Notes: generated by a model not told the origin, from the letters alone. 64,000 bases of DNA from Streptomyces canus (GCF_030816965.1 NZ_JAUSYQ010000002.1:4311001-4375000), one strand, 5' to 3'. Shown: positions 43,156 through 52,411, counted from the first letter of the stretch. Translations and numbers: made by a program.

Positions 43156-43323
43156 GCGCCATCACCGTCCCGTCGCTCTACCTCCACGGGGCCGACGACA
43201 ACTGCTTTTCCGTGGAGGTGAGCGACGGCATGGACGACCTGTTCACGAACGGCTTCGAACGCATCGTCATACCCGGCACAGGGCACCGGTCGCCAACCAC
43301 ATCCTGGGCTTCCTGAACGACTG
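43156..43323 (+). pseudogene. C-terminal fragment of the alpha/beta-hydrolase
   Basis: Reads VPSLYLHGADDNCFSVEVSD and NGFERIVIPGTGH, homologous to the 34.4-kb hydrolase. A frameshift follows and the tail ANHILGFLND appears in another frame. The nucleophile half is missing. It is fused directly to the leader of promoter copy 3, a deletion derivative of the copy 1 cassette. Confidence 0.75.
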
Positions 43324-43364
43324 CCCCCCTCCAACCACCCAGAACTCGAAGGGTTGACCGAACC

Positions 43365-44162
43365 ATGACTGGCAAGGAAAGGCAGGAGGCCATGGCTGTG
43401 ACGACTCCTTTCGTGGAAAAGCACCGCGGCACCGAGGCCATGCTGGCCCTCCTCGACGCGATGGACCAGATGCCGAGCGCCAGCCTGCTGCGGGCCCGCT
43501 CCTACGAGCTGCTGTCTCTTGTCCCGGGCTCGTCTGTCGTGGACGTCGGCTGCGGTGCCGGGCGGGCCGTCGCCGAGCTGGCCGAGCGTGGCGTTCACGC
43601 GGTGGGCGTGGATCCCGATCCGTGGATGCTGGCCGCGGCCCGGAAACGGTGGCCGGCGGCCGAGTTCCGGGAGGCGGGGGCGGAGGATCTGCCGTTCGCC
43701 GACGGAAGTGTGCGCGGCTACCGTGCCGACAAGGTCTTCCACGCACTTCAGGAGCCATGGCGCGCGGTGGCGGAAGCGCGGCGCGTCCTCTGCTCGGGCG
43801 GCAGGATCGTCCTGGTCGGGCAGGACTGGGACGCCATCATGGTCGACTCTGATGATGCGGCGCTCACCCGCACGATCGTGCACGCCCGCGCCGACCTCCT
43901 GGGCACGCCCCGCGCCGCCCGCCAGTACCGCAACCTGCTCCTGGACGGCGGCTTCAACGACGTCACCGTCGAGGTGCACACCAGCGTGTTCACCGATCCC
44001 GCGATGCTGTCGCTGCTCACCGGGCTCGCCGAGTCGGCCTGCATGAGCGGTGCCGTCGGCCGTGACCAGGCCGATGAGTGGCTCGCCGAACAGCACCGAC
44101 GCGCCGAGGCCGACCGCTTCCTCATCGCCATTCCGTTCTTCGTGGCTGCCGCCTCCGCCTAG
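43365..44162 (+). CDS. Class I SAM-dependent methyltransferase with borrowed N-terminus
   Basis: A 265-residue methyltransferase with motif I VVDVGCGAGRAVAELAERG, an acidic GVDPDPWML (motif II-like), the AGAEDLPFADGSVRGYRADK motif-III region and RVLCSGGRIVLVGQDWD. The first 15 residues, MTGKERQEAMAVTTP, are almost identical to the start of the thioredoxin-reductase-like genes at 33.3 and 49.5 kb, as is the DNA upstream. So a common 5' end has been joined to an unrelated enzyme. A start at ATG 43392 (AGGAGG just before) is also possible. Substrate unknown. Confidence 0.82.
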   Translation: MTGKERQEAMAVTTPFVEKHRGTEAMLALLDAMDQMPSASLLRARSYELLSLVPGSSVVDVGCGAGRAVAELAERGVHAVGVDPDPWMLAAARKRWPAAEFREAGAEDLPFADGSVRGYRADKVFHALQEPWRAVAEARRVLCSGGRIVLVGQDWDAIMVDSDDAALTRTIVHARADLLGTPRAARQYRNLLLDGGFNDVTVEVHTSVFTDPAMLSLLTGLAESACMSGAVGRDQADEWLAEQHRRAEADRFLIAIPFFVAAASA

Positions 44163-44249
44163 AGAGCAGATGGAGCACGGGCTGCGGGGATCCGCTTGAC
44201 CGGGGAACGGCGACCACGCCTGCCAGGCGCTCGTGGCCGATGTGGGTTT

Positions 44250-44440
44250 CCTTGGCCAGCTGGGGGTGGCCCCCTTCCGTGCGAGACGCCTGGTCAAGAG
44301 GGTGATGACGGCCCAGACGATCAGGGTCTCAGTACTGGATGAGCCGTTCGTAGTCCCGGGCATGGCGGCGTGCGTGCATCATCCACGCGAGCGACCTCGA
44401 CGACCCAGCGGCGGGGCAGCACGACGAAGCCAGAGGCGTC
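44250..44440 (-). pseudogene. IS5-family transposase C-terminal remnant
   Basis: Minus-strand frames read SLAWMMHARRHARDYERLIQ and, after a stop, TETLIVWAVITLLTRRLARK, the typical end of IS5-group transposases. The catalytic domain is missing, so the element is dead. It lies between the methyltransferase and a GH32-like remnant. Confidence 0.7.
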
Positions 44441-44489
44441 CTGGGGCGGCTGACCGGCTTGACGGTCAGGTTGTCACCGGCCCGGTCGA

Positions 44490-45052
44490 ACGGCCGGTCA
44501 GCTCGGCGAGTTCACGGCGGGCCTCCGCCTGGTCGTCGAGTACGACGGCGACGATCCCGATCCGCACGAGCAGTGGCGCGACCTGGCGTCCGCGCCGATC
44601 GCCGACGACGTACCGGAGTCGGCGGACGGGCGCCGCGATCATGTTTTCACGCCGGCAAGGCGTTCCCGACAGGGACCAGAAGGACTGACCTGCGACATCA
44701 CCTGGGACCAACTGACGGGTGCCGGGCTGCAGTTGCGGCGCCCGGCGGACGGCGGGCGGCACGTCGACGTGGGGGTCTACGGCGACTACGCCTTCGTCAA
44801 CCGCGGTTACACCGCCGGCCCCGATGCCTCGGACCGCTGGCAGGAGAACCGGACGCCCTTCGACCTGTCCGCCCGCACGGTCCGCCTGCGCGTCCTCGTC
44901 GACCGCACGTCCGTCGAGATGTTCGTCGACGACGGCCGGTACGCGCACTCGACCGTGGTCTTCCCCGACCCGTCCGACACCGGGCTGGCCCTCTCACCAT
45001 CGACGGGCAGGCGGTGTTCCGGAACATGGTGATCCGGGAGTTCGCGGTCTGA
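44490..45052 (+). pseudogene. GH32-like (levanase/invertase) C-terminal remnant
   Basis: Plus-strand frames give ADGGRHVDVGVYGDYAFVNR and RVLVDRTSVEMFVDDGRYAH, like the beta-sandwich module at the end of GH32 fructosidases, followed by a frameshift to VFRNMVIREFAV. An upstream piece reads FTAGLRLVVEYDGDDPDPHE. The catalytic five-bladed propeller is absent. The remaining 258 bp to the TetR gene hold nothing recognisable. Confidence 0.6.
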
Positions 45053-45310
45053 TCCGAAGGGGGGTGGCCGGTGGGATGACCGCGACGGACGAGGTCGGCG
45101 GCGGCGCCCGGCGCGCCGGGGCTCTCGTCGAGGAACAAGCGCGAGGGCCGCACCGGGCGCGCTCGGTTCCGCGTCGGCCGAGCTTCGGGGCCATGAGGTG
45201 GGGCGGGTCCCGCGTGAGGCAGCGGCCGCTGGGGCGTGATACGGGGGCTTCGGCTCGGCGTGACAAAATGAGGGGCCGTTCGTCCGTCCGTCGATGCTGC
45301 GAGGTTCTCC

Positions 45311-45961
45311 GTGAGCAAGCCCGTGGCCCGCGAGCCGCAGCGCCGTAATGCGCGGTCCAACCGGGCGCGCATCCTGGCCACGGCCCGTGAGGAGCTGGGG
45401 CGGAACCCCGATGTCACGCTGGAGGAGCTGGCGCGGGCCGCCGGGGTCGTCCGGCGCACCCTCTTCGGGCACTTCCCGGGGCGGGCGGCGCTGCTGGAGG
45501 CGCTCGCCGAGGAAGCCGCCGAGACGTTGCGGAATACGGTGGAGGCCGGGACGGTGCCGGGGGAGTCGGCCGAGCGGGCGTTGGCGCGGATGGTACTCCG
45601 GATGTGGCCCGTGGGTGACCGCTACCGCATGCTGGTGGCGCTCACCCGGCGGGACCTCGGGGCCGAGCGTTTCGCCGAGGTGCTCGCGCCGGCCCGGGAG
45701 GCCGCCATCGGGATCCTGGAGCGCGGGCAGCGGGACGGCGTCTTCCACTCCCATCTGCCGCCGGCCGTGCAGAGCGCAGGCCTGATGGCGTTGATCGTAG
45801 CTCTGGTGGAGTCCGTCAACACCGGCGCGCTGGAGGACGACGGGCACCGGATCGCCACGGCCACCCTCATCGCGGCCGGCGTGCCGGAGGATCGGGCGAG
45901 CGCGGTGGTCGAGGAGGTTGCGTCGGCGATGGCTACGGCTCTTCCGGCGCACGGCACCTGA
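45311..45961 (+). CDS. TetR-family regulator
   Basis: A 216-residue TetR: ARSNRARILATAREELGRNP, then LEELARAAGVVRRTLFGHFP (HTH) and a C-terminal domain with MVLRMWPVGDRYRMLVALTR. The start is a GTG (45311) with a modest CGAGG upstream. It closely resembles the TetR at 46.6-47.35 kb (shared MVWPVGDRYR-type segment), so the two are paralogues flanking a broken gene. The target is not obvious. Confidence 0.83.
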   Translation: MSKPVAREPQRRNARSNRARILATAREELGRNPDVTLEELARAAGVVRRTLFGHFPGRAALLEALAEEAAETLRNTVEAGTVPGESAERALARMVLRMWPVGDRYRMLVALTRRDLGAERFAEVLAPAREAAIGILERGQRDGVFHSHLPPAVQSAGLMALIVALVESVNTGALEDDGHRIATATLIAAGVPEDRASAVVEEVASAMATALPAHGT

Positions 45962-45969
45962 TTTCTCTC

Positions 45970-46524
45970 CGGCCGACTCGTTCGACGAGGTGTCCCGGGC
46001 GTCGTCGCGGCGGAGGGTGACCGACTTGCCCAGAAGTGGGCGGTGAGGCCCTGCTCCGTGGTGGTGACTGAGCGCAGTCGGAGGCCGTCGGGAATGTTCC
46101 GCGGCGCGACCGGCTCGGCGAAGACCTGGCCGGGCAACGTCTCATCGGCCTCGGGCAGGGCGACGCGGCCCCGCGACCTTGAAGTCCTTGAAGGTGACAC
46201 GGTTGCCGGAGGCCGCAGAGACGGTCGTCGTCGCGGTGACCTCGAAGCCGAGGGTGGTCAGGACGCGAGTGCGGATCCGGTCGGAACCGTAGCCCCGGGT
46301 CAGTTCCAGGCCCAGGGCGTCGGACAGGTCCGCGTACGACAGGAAGACGGTCGCCTCCGCCGAGCGGGCCCGGCCTCGCTGTCGTCGTCCGACTTCGTCA
46401 ACCCGTCCATCCACAGGGCGAGTTCGGTCACCGGCAGCGGGCGGTCGGAGCCGTCGGCGGGTTCGTGCGAGTACGAGAACTCGCACTCCTGGTCACGGTC
46501 GTGCTCGGGGCGGGGGCGGTACAT
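45970..46524 (-). pseudogene. DUF2993/LmeA-like protein gene, frameshifted
   Basis: Minus-strand pieces in three frames: an N-terminal MYRPRPEHDRDQECEFSYSH, then VFLSYADLSDALGLELTRGY and GNRVTFKDFKVAG, then RNIPDGLRLRSVTTTEQGLT. These match the order of the LmeA-like phospholipid-binding family (DUF2993). At least two frameshifts break it, and the usual signal peptide is not seen. Confidence 0.55.
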
Positions 46525-46606
46525 CGGCCCTCCTCCAAAGGGCTTCGGGGGACAGGGAGTTGGGGGCGGACATGCGTGAGTGCGAGTGGGGTACGGGCAA
46601 GGGGTT

Positions 46607-47350
46607 TCAGACGGGACTCGGGGGCGACATGGACTTCCGTACCTGATCGACCTTCGCGATGGCGGTGTCCGGGGCGACTCCGGCGGCGATGAGGGCGGCG
46701 GTGGCGGCGCCGGTGCCGTCGTCGGAGCACAGGCCGCGGTCGATGCAGTCGAGCAGGGCCACCAGTTGGGCCTCGATGGCTCGGCCGAGCGGGTCGGGCG
46801 GGACGGTGGTCTGGAAGACGCCCTGTTGGCGGCCGTGGGCGAAGACCCTCGCGGCCATGTCGCGGGCGGGGGTCAGCAGTTCGTCGACGCGTGCGCGTGC
46901 GAGGTCCTGGCCGCGGGCCAGCCGGATCAGGGTGCGGTAGCGGTCGCCGACGGGCCACACCATGAGGACGAATCGCGCCAGGTCCGCGACGGCGTCGGGG
47001 GTCGGGGCCGGGGCACCCACGACGGCGCGCCGGATCGCCTCCGCGGCCTCGGCGGCCAGGCCCTCGACGAGCGCGGCGCGGCCGGCGAAGTGGACGTACA
47101 CGGTGCGCCGGGCCACACCGGCGGCACCGGCGATGTCCTCCAGGCTGCTGTCGGGGTCGCGGGTCAGTTCCCGCCGAGCCGCGTCGAGGATCCGGGCACG
47201 GGTGGCCCGCGCGTCCCGACGTTGCACCGAAGTCGAGGTCGAAGTCGGCGAGGGGGACGAAGTCGGAGTAGGAGGGGGCGGCGTCTCGTGGGGCCGGACC
47301 GGAGACCGTTTCGGCCTCGACGTCGGCGTTCGTGCTGGTCGGCTGGTCAC
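46607..47350 (-). CDS. TetR-family repressor of the divergent exporter
   Basis: A 247-residue protein with a long proline/serine-rich N-terminal tail and the HTH RATRARILDAARRELTRDPD, then LEDIAGAAGVARRTVYVHFA, and a ligand domain with LIRLARGQDLARARVDELLT. GTG 47350 has GAGG 8 nt upstream; an earlier start at 47440 would run through the operator. It is divergent from a DHA2 exporter across a region with a TGCACAC/GTGTGCA dyad. Confidence 0.83.
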   Translation of the reverse strand: MTSRPARTPTSRPKRSPVRPHETPPPPTPTSSPSPTSTSTSVQRRDARATRARILDAARRELTRDPDSSLEDIAGAAGVARRTVYVHFAGRAALVEGLAAEAAEAIRRAVVGAPAPTPDAVADLARFVLMVWPVGDRYRTLIRLARGQDLARARVDELLTPARDMAARVFAHGRQQGVFQTTVPPDPLGRAIEAQLVALLDCIDRGLCSDDGTGAATAALIAAGVAPDTAIAKVDQVRKSMSPPSPV

Positions 47351-47396
47351 GTCGGTACCTCGAAGGTGGGTGGAAGAAGGGAGCCATCGCGATAGT

Positions 47397-47427
47397 TGCA
47401 CACCGAGGGGCAATAAACTAGTGTGCA
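47397..47427. promoter_or_regulatory. Operator candidate between TetR and exporter genes
   Basis: TGCACAC (47397-47403) and GTGTGCA (47421-47427) form a perfect 7-bp inverted repeat with a 17-nt spacer. GGGGCAATAA and TGGGCAATTA form direct repeats nearby. The AT-rich CAATAAACTAG probably contains a -10. Confidence 0.55.
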
Positions 47428-47485
47428 CATCGATGGGCAATTAAGTGCTTCCGCTCATCCGCCCCGTCCCTCTCAGGAGCTACTG

Positions 47486-49117
47486 ATGCCCTTTCTTGCG
47501 AACACCCCCGTGGAGAAAATGACCGGGCCGTACGCGCGGCGCTGGTGGGCGCTGCTCGTGCTGTGCCTGAGCCTGCTGATCACGGTGATGGCGAACACGT
47601 CGCTGATCGTCGCCGCCCCCGACATGACCACCGACCTGGGCCTGAGCAGCAGTGATCTGCAGTGGGTCGTCGACTCCTACACCGTTCCGTACGCGGCGCT
47701 GATGCTGGTGCTGGGCGCGATCGGCGACAAGTACAGCCGGCGCGGTGCGCTGGTGGTGGGTCTGCTGGTCTTCGCCGCCGGTTCGGTGATGGGGAGCATG
47801 GTCGACGAGACCTCGCTGGTCATCGTGGCCCGCGCGATCATGGGTGTGGGTGCCGCGGTCGTGATGCCGGCCACGCTGTCCCTGGTGGTCGCGACCTTCC
47901 CCCGGAGCGAGCGGGCCAAGGCCATCACCGCCTGGGCCGCGACCTCCGGGGTGGCGGTAGCCGTCGGCCCGCTGGTCTCCGGCTGGCTGCTTGAGGACCA
48001 CGCCTGGGGCTCGACCTTCCTGATCAACGTGCCGATCGCCGTCCTCGCCGTGTTCGGCGCGCTCGCCCTGGTACCGCCGTCCAAGGCGGAGGGCATGGGC
48101 CGGATCGACTACGTCGGTGGTCTGCTGTCGATCGTCACGGTCGGCTCCCTGATCTACGCCGCCATCGAGGGCCCGCACTCCGGCTGGGGCGCCGGCCCCG
48201 TCACCGCCGCCGTGGTCGCCGGTGTCGGTCTGGTCGCCTTCGTCGCCTGGGAGCTGCGGCACCCGCACCCGATGCTGGACGTCCGAAAGTTCGCGCTGCG
48301 GCCCTTCACCGGCTCGATGCTCGCGGTGATGTTCTTCTTCTTCGGCATGTTCGCCGTGATCTACTACGCGACGCAGTTCCTGCAGTTCGTCCTCGGCTAC
48401 GGCGCCCTGGACACGGGCCTACGGCTGCTGCCGCTGGGCGGTGCGGTGTTCCTCGGGTCCGCGCTGACCGGGATGCTCACCCCGAAGCTGGGGGTGAAGG
48501 TGATGGTCGTGACCGGCATGGCCATCGGCACGGCGGGCATGTTCCTGCTCACCCAGATCGACAAGGGGTCGACGTACGGGGACTTCCTGGCGCCGCTGAT
48601 GATGCTGGGCCTCGCGCTCGGACTGGCCATCTCCCCGGCGACCGACACGATCATGGGCTCCTTCCCCGAGTCCGAGCTGGGTGTCGGCGGCGGTGTCAAC
48701 GACACCGCGCTGGAGCTGGGCGGGGCGCTGGGCATCGCGGTGCTGGGCTCGCTGCTGGGCACGGCCTACCGGGACGAGCTGACCGACCTGGTGGGCAACC
48801 GGCTCCCGGTGGAGGCGATGGAGACCGCCAAGGACTCGGTCGGCGCCGGCCTGGCCGTCGCGGAGCGGGTCGCGCAGGATCCCGCCGCCGGGCCCCAGCA
48901 GGCCCAGGCCGCCGTGGACGCCGTCCACCAGGCCTTCGCCCACGGCGTCGCCCAGACCAGCCTCATCGGCGGGATCATCATGGCCGCCGGAACACTGATC
49001 GTCCTCGCGGTCCTGCCGGGCCGGCGCGGGTTCGCGAAGCAGAGCGCCGAGCCGGGAGCCGGGACGACGGCGAGCGAGGCGGCCACTGTGCGGGAGCACA
49101 CCGGGTCCACCCGCTAG
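47486..49117 (+). CDS. DHA2-family MFS exporter (SmvA/methylenomycin-resistance type)
   Basis: A 543-residue 14-helix exporter. The conserved helix 1 reads VMANTSLIVAAPDMTTDLGL, then SSDLQWVVDSYTVPYAALML, motif A-like GAIGDKYSRRGAL, and a C-terminal half with FPESELGVGGGVNDTALELG. Related pumps export methylenomycin, quaternary amines or dyes. ATG 47486 has AGGAG 6 nt upstream. It is controlled most likely by the divergent TetR. Intact. Confidence 0.88.
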   Translation: MPFLANTPVEKMTGPYARRWWALLVLCLSLLITVMANTSLIVAAPDMTTDLGLSSSDLQWVVDSYTVPYAALMLVLGAIGDKYSRRGALVVGLLVFAAGSVMGSMVDETSLVIVARAIMGVGAAVVMPATLSLVVATFPRSERAKAITAWAATSGVAVAVGPLVSGWLLEDHAWGSTFLINVPIAVLAVFGALALVPPSKAEGMGRIDYVGGLLSIVTVGSLIYAAIEGPHSGWGAGPVTAAVVAGVGLVAFVAWELRHPHPMLDVRKFALRPFTGSMLAVMFFFFGMFAVIYYATQFLQFVLGYGALDTGLRLLPLGGAVFLGSALTGMLTPKLGVKVMVVTGMAIGTAGMFLLTQIDKGSTYGDFLAPLMMLGLALGLAISPATDTIMGSFPESELGVGGGVNDTALELGGALGIAVLGSLLGTAYRDELTDLVGNRLPVEAMETAKDSVGAGLAVAERVAQDPAAGPQQAQAAVDAVHQAFAHGVAQTSLIGGIIMAAGTLIVLAVLPGRRGFAKQSAEPGAGTTASEAATVREHTGSTR

Positions 49118-49194
49118 ACCGCCGACGGAGCGTCCACTGGATCGCCGGGGACGCGTCCACCGGCTCGCCGGGCACCGCCTCCGCCGGATCGCCC

Positions 49195-49431
49195 CCTGCG
49201 GACGAGGCGGCCCAAGCCCTGCAAGCCCGGGTCTTCGGCGCCCTCACCGTCCCGTCGCTCTACCTGCACGGGGCCGACGACGACTGCATGTCCGTGGAGT
49301 TGAGCGAGGGCATGGACGACCTGTACACGAACGGCCTCGAACGCGTCGTCGTACCCGGCGCAGGGCACTTCCCGCACCTCGAACAGCCCAAGACGGTCGC
49401 CGACCACATCGTGGGCTTCCTGAACAGCTGA
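49195..49431 (+). pseudogene. C-terminal fragment of the alpha/beta-hydrolase (copy B)
   Basis: Reads ALQARVFGALTVPSLYLHGA through VVVPGAGHFPHLEQPKTVAD and ends FLNS, almost identical to the last 78 residues of the 34.4-kb hydrolase. No start or nucleophile elbow. Confidence 0.82.
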
Positions 49432-49472
49432 CCCCCCTCCAACCACCCAGAACTCGAAGGGTTGACCCAACC

Positions 49473-50516
49473 ATGACGGACAAGGAAAGGCAGGAGGCCA
49501 TGGCTGTGGCGACTCCTTTGTACGCGAGCGACGCTCTGGCCGAGGGGACCGTCGACGCGGTGGTGATCGGCGGGGGCGCCGCGGGGCTGAACGGCGCACT
49601 GATCCTCGCCCGTTCCCGCCGCTCGGTCGTCGTGATCGACAGCGGCTCCCCGCGCAACGCGCCTGCGGAGGCCGTACATGGCCTGCTCGCCCTGGACGGC
49701 ACCCCGCCGTCCGAGATCCTTCGACGGGGCCGGGAGCAGGTGCGCCAGTACGGCGGACGCGTCATCCACGGCGAGGTGGTCTCGGCCGAGTCCGCCGCCC
49801 CGTCGGCGGACGGGGACCTGCGGTTCACCGTCACCCTGGCCGACGGCCGCCACATCACCGCCCGCCGCATCCTGGTGGCCACCGGCCTCACGGATGTGCT
49901 GCCACAGGTGCCCGGGCTCGCCGAGCACTGGGGACACAGTGTGGTGCACTGCCCGTACTGCCACGGCTGGGAGGTGCGCGACGAGCCCATCGGCATCCTC
50001 GCCACCGGCCCCGCCTCCATCAACCACGCGTATCTGTTCCGTCAGCTGACCGACGACCTGACCTACTTCACCCACGGCACCGACCTGGACGAGGACAGCC
50101 GCGCCCGCTTCGCCGCCCGCGGCATCCGCGTCATCGACACCCCGGTCACCGAGGTCGTCAACGACACCGGCGGTGCCCTCGCCGGGGTGCGCCTGGCCGA
50201 CGGCCAGGTCGTGGCCCGCCGCGTCCTCGCGGTCGCCTCGCCGATGCAGGCCCGCACCCAGGGCCTGGAAGGCCTGGGCCTGCCGGTGCAGGACCTGCCG
50301 ACGGGCCGCGGCTTCGCCTCCGGCATCGCCGGCACCACCGAGGTGCCGGGTGTGTGGGTGGCCGGCAACGCCACCGATCTGGTCGCCCAGGTCGGGGCCT
50401 CCGCAGCGGCCGGCGCACTGGCCGGCGCCGACATCAACAGGATGCTGGCCATCGCGGACACCGACGCGGCCCTCCAGGCGATCGCCGAGGAAAGCCCCAA
50501 AGCGGCCACACGATGA
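49473..50516 (+). CDS. CPYC thioredoxin-reductase-like flavoprotein, intact copy
   Basis: A 347-residue protein: FAD-binding VVIGGGAAGLNGALILARSR, redox VVHCPYCHGWEVRDEP (CPYC), an NADPH region with GILATGPASINHAYLFRQ and a C-terminal VWVAGNATDLVAQVGASAAA. The disulfide and flavin motifs are complete. It belongs to the low-molecular-weight TrxR-like group (GliT/HlmI relatives and general NAD(P)/FAD oxidoreductases). The start is ATG 49473 or ATG 49500 (AGGAGG before the latter). It is the functional version of the frameshifted copy A. Confidence 0.85.
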   Translation: MTDKERQEAMAVATPLYASDALAEGTVDAVVIGGGAAGLNGALILARSRRSVVVIDSGSPRNAPAEAVHGLLALDGTPPSEILRRGREQVRQYGGRVIHGEVVSAESAAPSADGDLRFTVTLADGRHITARRILVATGLTDVLPQVPGLAEHWGHSVVHCPYCHGWEVRDEPIGILATGPASINHAYLFRQLTDDLTYFTHGTDLDEDSRARFAARGIRVIDTPVTEVVNDTGGALAGVRLADGQVVARRVLAVASPMQARTQGLEGLGLPVQDLPTGRGFASGIAGTTEVPGVWVAGNATDLVAQVGASAAAGALAGADINRMLAIADTDAALQAIAEESPKAATR

Positions 50517-50754
50517 TCTCGAAGCCCTGAGATCTCAGCCCGTCACCCACTCGCCTCACCTTCACCGGTGAGGAAACCCATCAGATTCCAGACGGCTTTC
50601 AGCCATGCCCAGCAAACAAGCAGCAGGAGCGTCGCGCCGAGGTCAACGCCACACTCCTCGACTTCCTCGCCCGCCTCGATGACTCCACATCCTCGGCTTC
50701 CCGAGCGGCCGACCCACCCCGAACGAGAAACCATCACGCGCTGAGAGGCAAGCC

Positions 50755-50919
50755 ATGGTGTTCATCGTCTTCGCGCTCCTGCTCCTGGGGCTCTTCCTGG
50801 GCTCCGTCGCCCACATCCCCATACCCGTCAGCTTGATCGCCGGGGCCCTGATCGCCATCTGGCTGACCATCTTCATGGTGCGCGAACACCGATCCGGACG
50901 CAGCGAAGGAGACGCCTGA
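50755..50919 (+). CDS. Small two-helix membrane protein
   Basis: A 54-residue protein starting MVFIVFALLLLGLFLGSVAH, with a second hydrophobic helix PVSLIAGALIAIWLTIFMV and a charged C-terminus. It is too short for the usual length cutoff but has a GAGAGG upstream, and its stop is one base before the next start. No family recognised. It is co-translated with the DUF4190-like gene. Confidence 0.65.
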   Translation: MVFIVFALLLLGLFLGSVAHIPIPVSLIAGALIAIWLTIFMVREHRSGRSEGDA

Positions 50920-50920
50920 C

Positions 50921-51211
50921 ATGCAGCTGACCGCACCGGAAAAGACAACTCCGCTCACTGCAACCATAAGGACGGACCGTCGCCGGGACGCCGACAGCAT
51001 GGCTGTAGCCTCCTTCATCCTCGGCCTACCGGGTCTTTTGGTGGGGAACATCTTCCTCGGCCCCACCGCCATCGTGCTGGCCACCATCGCCCTGTGGAAC
51101 GGGACGAAGCGACAAGGGCGGGCCTGGTTCGGTATGGCACTGGGCATCACCGACCTAGCCGTCCTGGCGATCCTGGTCACCGCCGACGGCACCGTCTCCT
51201 GGAGCATTTGA
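50921..51211 (+). CDS. DUF4190-like small membrane protein
   Basis: A 96-residue protein with MAVASFILGLPGLLVGNIFL and a second helix after GRAWFGMALGITDLAVLAIL, the alternating Gly-rich pattern of DUF4190 proteins. Its ATG is one base after the preceding stop. It probably localises to the cytoplasmic membrane with the 54-residue protein. Role unknown. Confidence 0.72.
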   Translation: MQLTAPEKTTPLTATIRTDRRRDADSMAVASFILGLPGLLVGNIFLGPTAIVLATIALWNGTKRQGRAWFGMALGITDLAVLAILVTADGTVSWSI

Positions 51212-51384
51212 AGACCGTCGGGCAGTTCGCGTCTGACAAATGACCAGCGTCTGCGAGTTGCAGGCCTTGTGCCGCTCGTGGTCGGCGTGTGCAGGGATGT
51301 CGGCGTACAAGTGAACGTCGCCACTTCGTACGGAGGCCATGGGGCGGCACCCGCCTTCACCGGCGAGGTGGATCTTGCACGTCA

Positions 51385-51774
51385 AACCGCCCCGGGACCT
51401 ACCTCGTCACCGCGCCACTGCTCGGCAGGCTGGCCGACCGCCTCGGTCGCAGGCGAGTGCTCGTTGTCTCGCTCCTGCTGTTCACCCTCGCCAACTTCGC
51501 CACGGCCCTGGCGCCGAACTACCCGCTGCTTGTGGTGGCCAGAGTCGTCGCCGGAGCGGCCGCAGCCGGCACGGGACCGACGATCTACGCACTCTGCAGC
51601 GCCACAGCTCCCGCAAACCGACGGGCCACCCACCTCGCGCTCGTGGGATCCGGACTGCTCTCCGCGCTATGGGCCGGCGCCCCGCTGGGCGACGTCCTCG
51701 GCCACCACCTGGGGTGGCAGTACGTGTTCGCCGTCCTCGCCCTCGCTGCGGTATGTGCGGGGGCTACTCCGTGA
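51385..51774 (+). pseudogene. Internal fragment of an MFS transporter
   Basis: Reads LVTAPLLGRLADRLGRRRVL (motif A), ATALAPNYPLLVVARVVAGA and a further helix, then stops at 51772-51774 inside the convergent TetR gene. The first helix and the C-terminal half are missing. A fragment of an ordinary 12-helix MFS gene. Confidence 0.7.
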
Positions 51775-52384
51775 GGGCGCCCATCGCGCGGTCGAGCAGC
51801 ACGGCCAGTGGCACAGTGCCCTCACAGGTCACCCAGCCCGCCGATGCCGCGTCCGCGCAGGCGAGGGCGGCCGCGACCAGAGCAGTCGGCCGGGGATCCT
51901 CGGGATGATCGGGGCCGGTCCCCAGTCGGCGTGCGATCTCCGGGACCATCATTTCCTGCCAGCCCAGCTGCTTCTCGTAGTGCCGGGCGCGCAAGGACGG
52001 TGTCTCCTGAAGCATTCGCAGATAGCTGAGCGTGTGCTCGGGTGCCGCCTCGTTCATGCGCGTCATCACGTCGAACGCCCGGCGCAGCGCCTCCCACGGC
52101 CGCTCCTCGTCGGGCCGGGCGGCGAGCGTGTCGGCGATCTGGCGGCCGATCTCCTCCAGGTCGACCAGAACGATGTCCTCCTTCGTTCCGAAGTGCCGGA
52201 ACAGGCTGGCGCGCGACAGCCCGGCCTCGGCGGCGATCTGGTCGACGGTCGTCCGGTCGAAGCCCTGCTCGATGAAGAGCCTGAGCGCCACCTCTGTGAC
52301 TTCCGCCCGGATGGTCGCACGCATGCGCTCACGCAGCCCGGGCTTGGCGGCGGAGCGGGTGGAAGTCCCGGCGGAGTCAGTCAT
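51764..52384 (-). CDS. TetR-family repressor of the divergent SDR
   Basis: A 206-residue TetR: LRERMRATIRAEVTEVALRL, QIAAEAGLSRASLFRHFGTK (HTH) and a ligand domain with LSYLRMLQETPSLRARHYEK. It is divergent from an SDR gene with a 15-bp palindromic operator between them. Its 3' end overlaps the MFS fragment by 11 bp, consistent with a recombination joint. Confidence 0.87.
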   Translation of the reverse strand: MTDSAGTSTRSAAKPGLRERMRATIRAEVTEVALRLFIEQGFDRTTVDQIAAEAGLSRASLFRHFGTKEDIVLVDLEEIGRQIADTLAARPDEERPWEALRRAFDVMTRMNEAAPEHTLSYLRMLQETPSLRARHYEKQLGWQEMMVPEIARRLGTGPDHPEDPRPTALVAAALACADAASAGWVTCEGTVPLAVLLDRAMGALTE

Positions 52385-52411
52385 GCCTCAAGAATACACG
52401 ACAGCTCAACT

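Larger units (their letters stand above)
49189..50621 (+). repeat. Inverted duplication, copy B (1.43 kb)
   Basis: Near-identical to the reverse complement of 33250-34678. It starts inside hydrolase codons at GCGGACGAGGCG and ends at CAGCAAACAAGC. Unlike copy A it lacks the complete hydrolase upstream and the exporter downstream, so copy B looks like the transferred piece. Confidence 0.85.
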
